The notes: a model not told the origin generated them from the sequence alone. 16,982 nucleotides of DNA from JBFFSQ01 sp041572275 (GCA_041572275.1 JBFFSQ010000047.1:1-16982), one strand, 5' to 3'; positions 1 through 7,474 are shown, counted from the stretch's first letter. Numbers and translations: made by a program.

Positions 1-390
1 AATGATGTGGCCCGCGCCGATGACCTGATTGAGAAATACTCCCACAGTTTGCTCGAAATTCGACAACATGAAGGTAAAGCGGTTTACGTCATTGAATCCA
101 TTCCCCATGAAGATGCGCCGGTAGTCTGGGGTAAGGAAATCGTGACCATACGTGATGATCATGTGTTGTTGAAACATGCTTTTTATGACCAGGATGGTGT
201 TCTGGTGAAGACGCTCACTACTGACGAGATCCATTTTTTATCAGGTCGTTATGTGGCTACCATAGAGCGTATGCAGAAAGTCGACAAGCCTGATGAATGG
301 ACAGAGTTTCGGCTTTCTCATGTTGAGTTTGATATCGACATTCATGATAGTACTTTCACTTTGTCGAATTTACGAAATCCACGGTTTTAG
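1..390 (+). CDS. LolA-like outer membrane lipoprotein-sorting protein, C-terminal part (5' end outside window)
   Basis: The frame is open from base 1, so only the last 129 residues are present. The visible part fits the LolA-like family annotated as 'outer membrane lipoprotein-sorting protein' (PF17131 by recall). Its half-barrel strands include VWGKEIVTIRDDHVLL, then HAFYDQDGVLVKTLT, then a region ending HVEFDIDIHDSTFTLSNL, which is the usual C-terminal signature. Family members are periplasmic carriers thought to shield a lipid or acyl-chain substrate. A GTG at base 7 is not a believable start, because homologues are about twice this length and carry a signal peptide. It is the first visible gene of the operon: its TAG stop lies 9 bases before the first permease. 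The substrate is unknown; neighbouring ABC and outer-membrane genes suggest it carries cargo between membranes. Confidence 0.8.
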   Translation, partial: NDVARADDLIEKYSHSLLEIRQHEGKAVYVIESIPHEDAPVVWGKEIVTIRDDHVLLKHAFYDQDGVLVKTLTTDEIHFLSGRYVATIERMQKVDKPDEWTEFRLSHVEFDIDIHDSTFTLSNLRNPRF

Positions 391-399
391 GACAATCTT

Positions 400-1629
400 A
401 TGACCAGCAGCTGGACATTTGCATGGCGGAATATCTGGCGTTATCCACGACGCACGATTCTGACTATCCTGGCTATTGCTTTCGGCGCCGGTTTGCTGGT
501 GTTCAGTATTGGGTTGCAACTTGGGCAATACGATCTGATGATTCAAAATTCGGTGCGTATTTATCATGGACTTCTACAGGTACAGAAGGAGGGGTATCAG
601 GATGAGCCTAAAATGCGTAGCAGTATTGCGAATATCCGTGAATTGGGTGAGCAACTGAGGCAGGCAACTGGAATCGAGGCTATTACTGCTCGCGCCAATG
701 GTTTTGCGCTGGTGTCATCGGCCACACGTACTTACGGTACACTGATTGTGGGTGTTGAGCCGAAGCTGGAGGAGCGGGTATCCAGCCTGCCGGGCGTGAT
801 CAAGGATGGCCACTATTTTTCAGCGGTGGATGCACAGGAAGTGTTGATTGGTCGTAGTTTGGCGAGAAATATGCAGCTCAGCGTAGGCGATGAACTGACC
901 ATACTCGGAACGGGGCGTGACGGCTCAGTGGCCGCTACGATTCTACCGGTGGTGGGTATTTATGAATCCGGCTCACGGGAGCTGGATCGAAATATGGTAC
1001 AAATGCCACTGGCTACTTTTCAGGATGTTTTTAGCATGCAGGGACACGGTCATGCACTGGTGATCTATCACAAAGACGTCAAACAGCTTGAAGTTTTCCG
1101 AGTGCAGATTCAGCAGCAGATTAGCAAGCACAATACCCTGACTGTATTAAGCTGGGATGAAATTCAACCCGGACTTAAGCAGATGATCGAGCTGGATTAT
1201 TCATCTGGCTGGATGATGTATATTGTGTTGGTTGTGGTGATTACCTTTAGCATCCTCAATACATTCTTAATGTCTGTACTTGAACGCACCCGTGAATTTG
1301 GCATTATGCTCGCGCTTGGCTACAGGCCTTTCGATATTGGCCGATTAGTGATGCTTGAAGCTTTAATTCTTACCCTGATTGCTTTGACTATCGGTACCGC
1401 CATTGGATTTGCAATTAATCTGTATTTTTACATCTATGGTCTGTCTTTTTCTGGAATGGATGAACTGGCCAAAATGTACAATATGCCATCCACCATTACA
1501 CCGCAGTTGTCATTACAAAGTATCTTTATGGGGCCTGCAGTGATACTGATATTTACCTTGCTTGCCGCGCTATATCCCGCATTACGCATACGTTTGCTGC
1601 AACCGGTAGTGGCCATGAGAAAAATATAA
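400..1629 (+). CDS. ABC transporter permease, FtsX/LolC/MacB type (first of pair)
   Basis: This 409-residue inner-membrane permease has the LolC/MacB layout: one N-terminal membrane helix (about residues 19-41), a large periplasmic domain (about 42-266), and three C-terminal helices (about 270-295, 314-347 and 372-398). The cytoplasmic loop after helix 2 carries ERTREFGIMLALGY, matching the coupling region that contacts the ATPase in this superfamily. The same ERTREFG motif occurs in the next gene, so the two are paralogues likely to form a heterodimer. Such permeases do mechanical work on periplasmic substrates and do not form a channel. The ATG at 400 follows AGGACAATCTT, an acceptable ribosome site. 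The stop overlaps the next start as TAATG, implying translational coupling. Family assignment is firm; the substrate cannot be read from sequence. Confidence 0.9.
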   Translation: MTSSWTFAWRNIWRYPRRTILTILAIAFGAGLLVFSIGLQLGQYDLMIQNSVRIYHGLLQVQKEGYQDEPKMRSSIANIRELGEQLRQATGIEAITARANGFALVSSATRTYGTLIVGVEPKLEERVSSLPGVIKDGHYFSAVDAQEVLIGRSLARNMQLSVGDELTILGTGRDGSVAATILPVVGIYESGSRELDRNMVQMPLATFQDVFSMQGHGHALVIYHKDVKQLEVFRVQIQQQISKHNTLTVLSWDEIQPGLKQMIELDYSSGWMMYIVLVVVITFSILNTFLMSVLERTREFGIMLALGYRPFDIGRLVMLEALILTLIALTIGTAIGFAINLYFYIYGLSFSGMDELAKMYNMPSTITPQLSLQSIFMGPAVILIFTLLAALYPALRIRLLQPVVAMRKI

Positions 1630-2855
1630 TGAACAGTTTCCATTTGCTCATATCCTTAGCCTGGCGCAACTTGTGGCGTAATCATCGACGTACACTGGTT
1701 ATTCTGTTTGCTATGGTGTTGGGTGTTTGGGCGATGATTTTTACGGCTGCATTCATGCGTGGTATGAGCTTGCAGATTGTTGATGACACGATCGAAAATA
1801 TGACCGGTCACATACAGATTCATGCTCCGTCCTACCTTGATGACCCCGTGATCGAACATTCGTTTTCCAGTGCCAATCCATTATTGTCCAGGTCTTTGCA
1901 GTCAACGGAAATAACCGCTGCTGCTTATCGTATACGCGTACCAGCAGTTGTTGCCAGTGAGCGTGAATCGATAGGACTGGTTATGGTGGGGATAGACCCG
2001 GATGATGAAGGTCAGTTGTCATTTATCCAATCCAGCATAATAGAAGGGCATTATTTGAAAGATGCTAGTGAACCCGGTGTGATTATTGGACGCAAGCTAG
2101 CTGAACGCCTTGAAACTCGTTTGGGTAAACGCATTGTACTGATGACACAGAATAATAAAAATGAAATTGCTGATCGTGGGTTTCGTATTGTTGGCATATT
2201 TGATACAGACCTTGAAGCTGTTGAAATTGGTTATGTTTTTCTCACTCGAAATTTGGCTGCCAAACTAGTGGGTGTAACTGATGATGTGTCTGAAATTGCT
2301 ATTAAGGTGAGTGATCTGAAGCGACTGGATGAAGTGGTTGAGGGCTTAAGACAACAACATCCAGAGCTGGATATTAAAGCATGGTATGAGCTGCAGCCGA
2401 TTTCAAAATTAATGGTTGATTTATATGATAGTTTTCATTTGGTCTGGCATTTGATTGTCTTTCTGGCCATGGGTTTTGGAATTGTGAATACTTTACTCAT
2501 GGCTGTTTTTGAACGGACACGTGAATTTGGCTTATTCCAGGCTCTGGGTCTGAAGCCAGGTTTTATTCTTGGGCAGGTCTGGGTAGAGGCTTTAATGTTG
2601 TTGATTTTAGGACTGGCACTGGGTAATGGACTGGCCTGGGTATCTGTGCTGGCAACAGGTGAGGGTATTGATGTTTCAGCATTTGCAGAGGGCATGGAAA
2701 TGGCGAATCTTTCTAACATTATACCGTTTGTCATAGTTGGTCAGGATTTATTGTTAGCCAATTCAGTCGTGTTTGTCCTCGGTATGTTAACTGGACTATA
2801 TCCAGCCTGGCGCGCGGCTCATCTAGTACCCGCAGATGCGATAACAAGGATTTAA
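1629..2855 (+). CDS. ABC transporter permease, FtsX/LolE/MacB type (second of pair)
   Basis: This 408-residue protein is a paralogue of the preceding permease with the same topology: N-terminal helix (about 22-44), periplasmic MacB-like core domain, and three C-terminal helices. It shares the amphipathic start AWRNLWRNHRRT (AWRNIWRYPRRT in the first permease) and the loop ERTREFGLFQALGL. With the first permease and the LolD-like ATPase it would form a LolCDE-like complex. The start ATG overlaps the upstream TAA by one base, and the stop lies two bases before the ATPase start, so the three are almost certainly co-translated. The canonical LolCDE acts on lipoproteins in all gammaproteobacteria. 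The tight linkage here to a LolA-like protein and a beta-barrel suggests a separate, dedicated system rather than housekeeping Lol. That is inference. Confidence 0.9.
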   Translation: MNSFHLLISLAWRNLWRNHRRTLVILFAMVLGVWAMIFTAAFMRGMSLQIVDDTIENMTGHIQIHAPSYLDDPVIEHSFSSANPLLSRSLQSTEITAAAYRIRVPAVVASERESIGLVMVGIDPDDEGQLSFIQSSIIEGHYLKDASEPGVIIGRKLAERLETRLGKRIVLMTQNNKNEIADRGFRIVGIFDTDLEAVEIGYVFLTRNLAAKLVGVTDDVSEIAIKVSDLKRLDEVVEGLRQQHPELDIKAWYELQPISKLMVDLYDSFHLVWHLIVFLAMGFGIVNTLLMAVFERTREFGLFQALGLKPGFILGQVWVEALMLLILGLALGNGLAWVSVLATGEGIDVSAFAEGMEMANLSNIIPFVIVGQDLLLANSVVFVLGMLTGLYPAWRAAHLVPADAITRI

Positions 2856-2857
2856 TT

Positions 2858-3553
2858 ATGACCATGGTTGTTAGTTGTAAACACGTTACGAAAACCTATC
2901 AACAGGGACCGGTCGAGATCAATGCGCTGACCGATATTAATCTGGATATTAAGCGTCAGGATTTCATTTGCTTATCGGGTCCATCTGGTTCAGGCAAATC
3001 CACTTTGTTGAATATGATCGGTGGGCTTGATGAACCTACATCAGGTGAAATTACGGTGGATGGAGAACGTATTGATCTAATGAATAAATCACAATTGGCT
3101 ACTATGCGTTTAAATAAAATCGGATTTGTATTTCAGGCTTATAATTTAATTCCGGTACTCACAGCACAGGAAAATATTGAAATGGTTATGCAGATGCAGG
3201 GAGTAGCCAGGCAGCAACGTAATCAACTATCGTCCGAAATTCTGCAGGAAATGGGCCTGGCTGGTATGGAACAGCGTAAACCGTCTGAGCTTTCAGGGGG
3301 GCAGCAGCAACGTGTCGCTGTCGCACGTGCTATTGTTGGGGAGCCCAGTCTGGTGCTGGCGGATGAACCTACAGCCAATCTGGATTCTCATAATGCCGAG
3401 AACTTGTTAGATCAGATGCGTCACATGAATGAAGAACATAATATGACCTTTGTTATTTCAACACATGACCCGATGATTATGGAAAGGGCGGGTCGCCTGA
3501 TCAAACTTCATGATGGCCAGATCATTGATATGATTGATCAGAATCATCGATGA
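2858..3553 (+). CDS. ABC transporter ATP-binding protein, LolD/MacB type
   Basis: This 231-residue cytoplasmic ATPase has all expected motifs: Walker A GPSGSGKST (41-49), Q-loop in FVFQAYNLIPVLTAQEN, signature LSGGQQQRVAVARA (from about 145), Walker B LVLADEPTANLD (about 165-176) and the H-loop STHD (about 201-204). The NLIPVLTAQEN stretch after the Q-loop and the length are typical of the LolD/MacB/FtsE group that pairs with FtsX-type permeases. It begins two bases after the second permease, and its TGA overlaps the next ATG (ATGA). It would power the permease pair encoded just upstream. LolD proper is a close relative, but the surrounding genes differ from a lolCDE operon, so no lol symbol is assigned. 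Confidence 0.93.
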   Translation: MTMVVSCKHVTKTYQQGPVEINALTDINLDIKRQDFICLSGPSGSGKSTLLNMIGGLDEPTSGEITVDGERIDLMNKSQLATMRLNKIGFVFQAYNLIPVLTAQENIEMVMQMQGVARQQRNQLSSEILQEMGLAGMEQRKPSELSGGQQQRVAVARAIVGEPSLVLADEPTANLDSHNAENLLDQMRHMNEEHNMTFVISTHDPMIMERAGRLIKLHDGQIIDMIDQNHR

Positions 3554-4743
3554 ATATTACCAGACTTAGTTTTAATCTGTGGCTATGCTTTTTAACAGTG
3601 TTTCTAAGCAATGTGGCTCAGGCCTGGGATTATAACGGACATGTTAAATACTCGTTTAATCATACTCGTTATCCTGATCATGCACTGCAAAGCCTGACTA
3701 TTGGCGATCAACAATCACTCAATGCCTTTAATCTACGTTTGGCTGTTAATCACGATTGGCAACAGTATTCTGTTGATGCTCATTATGAATTGAATGCATT
3801 ACATAGTAATCAGCCGAATCTTAGCCAGATGGATGATATCGATTCTAGCCGTTGGTTTGATCTTAGTAACGATATTGAGAATGATAGTAATGATTATATC
3901 TATCAACGTCTGGACAGACTCACCTTTGCATATAACAGCGATAAACTGGTAATGCGCTTAGGCCGGCAGGCGGTTAGCTGGGGTAATGGACTGGTCTTTC
4001 ATCCGATGGATATTTTCAATCCATTTCAACCAGTGGTCATCGATAGTGATTATAAAACTGGTGATGATATGGTATATGTTCAGTGGTTGGCTGAGCTGGC
4101 CCATGACTGGCAGTTCATATTCTTGCCCCGCAGGAATGGTCTAGGTGAACTTGATCATGATTTTAGTTCATTGGCTCTTAAGTACCATGGCTTGTTGCCG
4201 GTGGGTGATCTGGATCTCTTGCTAGCCAGTCATTATAACGATGAGCTTATTGGTCTTGGTTATGCTCGTGCCATTGGCGAGGCGATCTGGCGGCTGGATA
4301 TGACCCTAAGTCGTCTCATTGACGGTGACACTGTCTACACAGTGGTGACCAATATGGATTACTCCTGGGTCTGGCTGGATCATAATGTATATGGTTATGT
4401 TGAGTACTATCATAATGGTTTTGGTGAGGAAGTTTTTACCTTAACTCCCAATATCAATCTACAACAGCGTCTTGATCGCGGTGAGCTGTTTGTAAGCGGA
4501 AAAGATTATTTATCCTTAGGCTTGCAGATTGAGTTGCATCCATTGCTGCAATTGGCACCGGCTCTGATTCTTAATCTTGATGATCATAGTAGTCAATTAC
4601 CCGTTATGTTGATGTACGACTGGCAACAGAACCTGACTTTAAAAGCGACGCTTATTTTGTCTAATGGTCAATCGAATGCCGAATTTTCAGGCCCTGCTAC
4701 ATCAGGGGATAGCTTTAATCTTTTAGCATCATATTATTTCTAA
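3550..4743 (+). CDS. Outer-membrane beta-barrel protein of the ABC/LolA-like operon
   Basis: This 397-residue protein starts with a clear Sec signal peptide (positive start, hydrophobic core, likely cleavage after VAQA at residues 23-26). The mature part is rich in alternating amphipathic strands and aromatic residues and ends LLASYYF, a terminal Phe as recognised by the Bam machinery. A conserved-looking segment, GRQAVSWGNGLVFHPMDIFN (about residues 138-157), resembles DUF1302-like and other outer-membrane porin-like families. Family placement is by recall and uncertain. Its ATG overlaps the ATPase stop (ATGA), so it belongs to the operon. This suggests that the LolA-like carrier and ABC motor act with an outer-membrane barrel, as receptor, insertion partner or exit channel. 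It ends 25 bases from a convergent gene. Confidence 0.75.
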   Translation: MNITRLSFNLWLCFLTVFLSNVAQAWDYNGHVKYSFNHTRYPDHALQSLTIGDQQSLNAFNLRLAVNHDWQQYSVDAHYELNALHSNQPNLSQMDDIDSSRWFDLSNDIENDSNDYIYQRLDRLTFAYNSDKLVMRLGRQAVSWGNGLVFHPMDIFNPFQPVVIDSDYKTGDDMVYVQWLAELAHDWQFIFLPRRNGLGELDHDFSSLALKYHGLLPVGDLDLLLASHYNDELIGLGYARAIGEAIWRLDMTLSRLIDGDTVYTVVTNMDYSWVWLDHNVYGYVEYYHNGFGEEVFTLTPNINLQQRLDRGELFVSGKDYLSLGLQIELHPLLQLAPALILNLDDHSSQLPVMLMYDWQQNLTLKATLILSNGQSNAEFSGPATSGDSFNLLASYYF

Positions 4744-4768
4744 GATAGGGGTGTGTGATTACTTGAGT

Positions 4769-5086
4769 TTATAGACCCTGATTTTTGGGCTTGTATTTTT
4801 CGATCCAGGTGTTGGCCAGATTAACTGATTCATCCTGGCTTCGGGTTATAAACCAGCGGTAGCTGACACTATTTTGACTGGCGGCTGTATCGACAACATC
4901 TTCAATAGCCTGTTTCAGATCTTTGTTATCATTATGGCCTACATACATCACGTCACTCTGGTCATTGAGTAATATAAATACACCATAGGTATCCGGTGCT
5001 TCGGGTAGCTTGTCAGGAAAGTCAAGGGCATACGTTGATTGCTTAACAACCATCGAATCTTTTTTGTCTTTATGGCTAAATCTCAT
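4769..5086 (-). CDS. Small protein resembling a degenerate GIY-YIG nuclease domain
   Basis: The protein has 105 residues and no signal peptide. Residues 33-50 contain TYGVFILL, a short turn and VMYVG, spaced like the GIY...YIG core strands. The end, WIEKYKPKNQGL, resembles the tail of that fold, where a Glu-bearing helix is followed by a P-x-N turn. The catalytic Arg expected after YIG (as in DVSRR of the clear GIY-YIG gene at 11723) is not visible; the equivalent stretch reads KDLKQAIEDV. The protein may therefore keep the fold but lack nuclease activity. The start ATG is preceded by AAAGAGAC at suitable spacing; a second ATG at residue 12 is possible. It lies 82 bases downstream of the DUF1223 gene on the same strand with no obvious terminator, so the two may be co-transcribed. 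Existence is likely; the fold call is tentative. Confidence 0.6.
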   Translation of the reverse strand: MRFSHKDKKDSMVVKQSTYALDFPDKLPEAPDTYGVFILLNDQSDVMYVGHNDNKDLKQAIEDVVDTAASQNSVSYRWFITRSQDESVNLANTWIEKYKPKNQGL

Positions 5087-5168
5087 ATCAGTCTCTTTGT
5101 TTTAGCGGCTTCATGTATATGTTCATGATCCGGTTTAATTTAGGTAGATATGTATTTACGGAGTGTGT

Positions 5169-5945
5169 TTATTCTGCCACAACCTGGGTTTGATCTGAAC
5201 GTAATATTCCGCCAGTGACCTGGATAGGTATCGGGCTGCCAGTTTCGCTAATCCAGCCAATAATTGCTATTTGATCGGTTTCCAATGTATTCAGAGCAGG
5301 TAAAGTCATTTGCCAGCTATTGTTGATACTGCTTTTTTGCTGATGGTGTAGTACAACAAACTGATGCTCGGCTTTGCTGCCGGCATTTTCACCTGTACGT
5401 ATATCAGTCTGTAAATCCAGACCAAGGACAGCAAGATGCAGGTTTAAGGTCTTGTTCAGGCTGTGTACAGGCATGAAATGTGCTGTCACGGCAGGATTCT
5501 GTACCTTGATGCGAAGTATACCGGTGTGACGGCTAGCCAGTTCAGGTAGCGGTTTATTAAACCATCCTGGACGCCAGGATGAGCCATTAATATAAAATGC
5601 AGGTGTATAAATACTGCGGCGTTGATAGTAACGAGCATATGACCGTTGGCGCTGACTGTATTCTGGTCGTGAGAATCGGTCAATCCATCCTAATTCATTC
5701 CAGTAGTCGACATGAAAGGCCACAGGGAATAGTGTTTTCCACAGGGCATCGTGTTGATTCAGTTTGTTGATATAGCGTTCTGCAGGGGGGCAGCTGCTGC
5801 AGCCTTCTGAGGTGTACAGTTCAATCAGCATTGAAGACTCAGGTCCGCTACTGAATTCAATAGCCAGACTAGTCGTGGTGTGTATTAGTATGCCAAATAG
5901 TAATATCAGCTGTATCAAATACTTCTGGTTCAGGGTGAGATTCAT
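5169..5945 (-). CDS. Secreted DUF1223 thioredoxin-fold protein
   Basis: The 258-residue product has an N-terminal hydrophobic signal (residues about 9-28, ending TTSLA) and then the hallmark of DUF1223: MLIELYTSEGCSSCPPAE, a thioredoxin-like strand followed by a CxxC (CSSC) on a helix start. Further family-like segments are FHVDYWNELGW and YTPAFYINGSSW. The family is predicted to be periplasmic or exported, with a thioredoxin-like fold. No reaction is firmly established that I can state. The CxxC suggests disulfide or redox chemistry, which is inference. The start at 5945 has no strong Shine-Dalgarno but is the one that supplies the signal peptide; the next ATG (residue 39) would remove it. 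It is followed by the GIY-YIG-like gene on the same strand. Confidence 0.85.
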   Translation of the reverse strand: MNLTLNQKYLIQLILLFGILIHTTTSLAIEFSSGPESSMLIELYTSEGCSSCPPAERYINKLNQHDALWKTLFPVAFHVDYWNELGWIDRFSRPEYSQRQRSYARYYQRRSIYTPAFYINGSSWRPGWFNKPLPELASRHTGILRIKVQNPAVTAHFMPVHSLNKTLNLHLAVLGLDLQTDIRTGENAGSKAEHQFVVLHHQQKSSINNSWQMTLPALNTLETDQIAIIGWISETGSPIPIQVTGGILRSDQTQVVAE

Positions 5946-6311
5946 GGATTAATAGATAGCACAGGCACTTAATAGTTCCAGATAGTGCCAGAATTCGCTT
6001 TGATATCAGTCGTGCGTGTTTAAAGTTGCATTAGACAGTAACTAAATCCAACGGCTAAAGTAGATGTAGATGAAATTGATGATGAATTGATTTTTGTCGA
6101 AACAGATTCAGTTTTTTGCTGTATATATTTCGGTGAATGGCATGGCTCAAGTGTTGGGTTAGGTCTGGCGATGGATATCCTATTCAGATACCGTAATAAG
6201 GTGGCGTCTGAACTAAAAGTAATGATTAAATGCCTATTTGGCATGTTCATTAAATTAAATAAGCCTGATTAGCCAGTCCAGTAATGACGAACTAACCAGG
6301 CGTGTCTGCTA
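5946..6311. other. Intergenic stretch of 366 bases, no convincing gene
   Basis: This lies upstream of the DUF1223 gene and downstream of the lipoprotein gene and should hold the DUF1223 promoter. Open frames exist on both strands (plus strand about 6042-6272 with only a TTG start, minus strand 6020-6250), but they overlap each other, have no Shine-Dalgarno and match nothing I recognise. The plus-strand frame starts with an acidic run (VDVDEIDDE) and could be a decayed gene end. Its last codons lie inside the terminator hairpin at 6263-6301, which argues against it being active. Confidence 0.5.
6250..6301 (-). terminator. Rho-independent terminator of the repeat lipoprotein gene
   Basis: Reading the minus strand after the lipoprotein stop, GCCTGGTTAG (6301-6292) pairs with CTAATCAGGC (6272-6263) with one mismatch and a 19-base loop. 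The T-rich tract TTATTTAATTTAATG follows. Position just 10 bases past the stop codon supports the call; the long loop and interrupted T-tract lower confidence. Confidence 0.6.
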
Positions 6312-6857
6312 TCAGGAATTACGCTTTTTGAATTCTTCAATTAACGCAACGGGTTTTTTCTTTTTGTTGCTTTTGTTCAGTACATATACAACGGTTTCGC
6401 CTTTTGGACCCGCGGCAACTTCCATATAGAAAAAGTTGGGATGTCCAAATTGGCGTACAGGTTGCATATCTTCAAAGTTGTCGAATACATAAATACGGCC
6501 ATGACGATAGGTTTCAGCATAGAAGTCTGAGGCAGGATTAATCTGTTTTTCGTACAGTTTAACAGCAGGTGTATTTACACCTTTTTTCTTATCTGATGTG
6601 GTCAGGCCAAATACCATGGTTTCACCATTAGGCCCGGCGCCAATACGGGTAAGACGGTAGGCTGTTTCGCCCACACTGATAAATTCTTTGTACAGAGCCC
6701 TGTCATAAAAGGCATAGATACGGCCATCCTCATGGACTTCGTATACTTCTTTAATGTCTGAATTGTAACTGCTCTCTTGTTTAACCGGGTTACAGGCGCT
6801 GATAGCACTGATGGCCAGCAAGCTAATGAACAGGGTGGTTACACGTTTAAAATACAT
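6312..6857 (-). CDS. Lipoprotein made of two 75-residue repeats
   Basis: The 181-residue product has a lipoprotein signal peptide with lipobox ISAC, so Cys22 would be lipidated; residue +2 is Asn, not Asp, which favours outer-membrane sorting. The mature part is a tandem duplication with an exact 75-residue offset and no gaps: GRIYAF at 45-50 matches GRIYVF at 120-125, GAGPNGET at 73-80 matches AAGPKGET at 148-155, and the closing SDKKK at 88-92 matches SNKKK at 163-167. Each unit looks like a small beta-rich module ending in a lysine patch. I do not recognise the family. The ATG is preceded by CCAGAGGAAACGGCATA, a good ribosome site. It has its own promoter-like element upstream and a terminator downstream, so it is probably monocistronic. 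Confidence 0.8.
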   Translation of the reverse strand: MYFKRVTTLFISLLAISAISACNPVKQESSYNSDIKEVYEVHEDGRIYAFYDRALYKEFISVGETAYRLTRIGAGPNGETMVFGLTTSDKKKGVNTPAVKLYEKQINPASDFYAETYRHGRIYVFDNFEDMQPVRQFGHPNFFYMEVAAGPKGETVVYVLNKSNKKKKPVALIEEFKKRNS

Positions 6858-6860
6858 TAT

Positions 6861-6887
6861 GCCGTTTCCTCTGGAGTTTAAAACGGC
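6861..6887 (-). promoter_or_regulatory. 5' leader hairpin enclosing the ribosome site of the lipoprotein gene
   Basis: On the minus strand, GCCGTTT (6887-6881) and AAACGGC (6867-6861) are perfect complements around a 13-base loop that contains the Shine-Dalgarno AGAGG, three bases before the ATG. The hairpin could modulate translation. The predicted transcription start lies close to or within the 5' arm, so the stem may be only partly present in the RNA. Confidence 0.4.
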
Positions 6888-6891
6888 GGTA

Positions 6892-6897
6892 ATTATA
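6892..6897 (-). promoter_or_regulatory. -10 element (TATAAT) for the lipoprotein gene
   Basis: A perfect TATAAT on the minus strand, 34 bases upstream of the ATG. No good -35 hexamer is visible at 16-18 bases further upstream, so the promoter call rests on the -10 and its position. Confidence 0.45.
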
Positions 6898-6950
6898 TGA
6901 AGTATGTATGACAGAAAAGTTAAAGTCGATGACGAGGATGAATGATCGAG

Positions 6951-6978
6951 AAATAGGGGCCGGTTGAGTCCCGACCCC
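6951..6978 (-). terminator. Probable terminator of the histone-like gene
   Basis: On the minus strand, GGGGTCGG (6978-6971) pairs with CCGGCCCC (6963-6956), one mismatch, 7-base loop, followed by TATTT. It lies about 30 bases beyond the stop of the H1-like gene. The short T-tract makes it moderate. Confidence 0.5.
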
Positions 6979-7007
6979 CTTTAGTGACTGGTAAAGTCAG
7001 CTTTGTA

Positions 7008-7439
7008 CTACTTCCGACGTTTTTTGGTGACCATCTTTTTGATTTTGTTCACTTGCTGTCGTTCCCAGCGCTCACCGGCTGCTAACATCATTTTAGCTTT
7101 TTGTTCTCCGAGTTTAAGCAGGGCTGCTTCACGTTTTAATGCCGCATTCAGCTGGTCTTTAAGTACCTGAGCTTCTGCTTTGGCTGCCTCTTTGGCTAAT
7201 TTGATTTCCTCTTTAGCGGCATTACGAGCATATTTGAGAGCATCTTTGGTCGCTTTAAGATCGTCGCGTAATTTCTTGGTTAAAGCGCTACGTTTAGTTG
7301 CGGCGGTTTTGCGGTTAGATACAGGGGCTTTCTTTTTACTCGTGGCTTTTTTCTTGGCTGTCTTGTTACGGACAACGGCAGAGCTTTTTTTTGCTGCGGC
7401 TTTTTTCTTTGTAGTGGTTTTTGGTTTGACTGCTGGCAT
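7008..7439 (-). CDS. Histone H1-like lysine/alanine-rich basic protein
   Basis: The 143-residue product is very basic. Residues 1-55 form a low-complexity Lys/Ala/Thr tail with repeated TKKKA/AKKKA motifs (for example TTTKKKAAAKK), like eukaryotic H1 tails and bacterial H1-like proteins. Residues about 55-125 are an uninterrupted Glu/Lys/Ala-rich helix predicted to be a coiled coil (for example AKEEIKLAKEAAKAEAQ), and the end KKMVTKKRRK is again basic. This suggests a DNA- or RNA-binding nucleoid factor; that role is inference from composition. The ATG follows GAAAGGAGCGCCGCC, a strong ribosome site, and a TATAAT lies upstream. Low-complexity proteins of this type diverge fast, so composition similarity does not prove homology. 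It reads as its own transcription unit, divergent from the sprT-like gene. Confidence 0.8.
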   Translation of the reverse strand: MPAVKPKTTTKKKAAAKKSSAVVRNKTAKKKATSKKKAPVSNRKTAATKRSALTKKLRDDLKATKDALKYARNAAKEEIKLAKEAAKAEAQVLKDQLNAALKREAALLKLGEQKAKMMLAAGERWERQQVNKIKKMVTKKRRK

Positions 7440-7474
7440 GGCGGCGCTCCTTTCTTATCATGATGTGTATGGAA

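Noticed and set aside
7..390. GTG at base 7 as the true start of the LolA-like gene.
   Set aside because: The frame is open to the window edge, family members are about twice as long, and no signal peptide is present.
6042..6272. Plus-strand open frame with an acidic start, possible small gene.
   Set aside because: Only a TTG start, no ribosome site, no recognisable family, and its end overlaps the terminator hairpin of the neighbouring lipoprotein gene.
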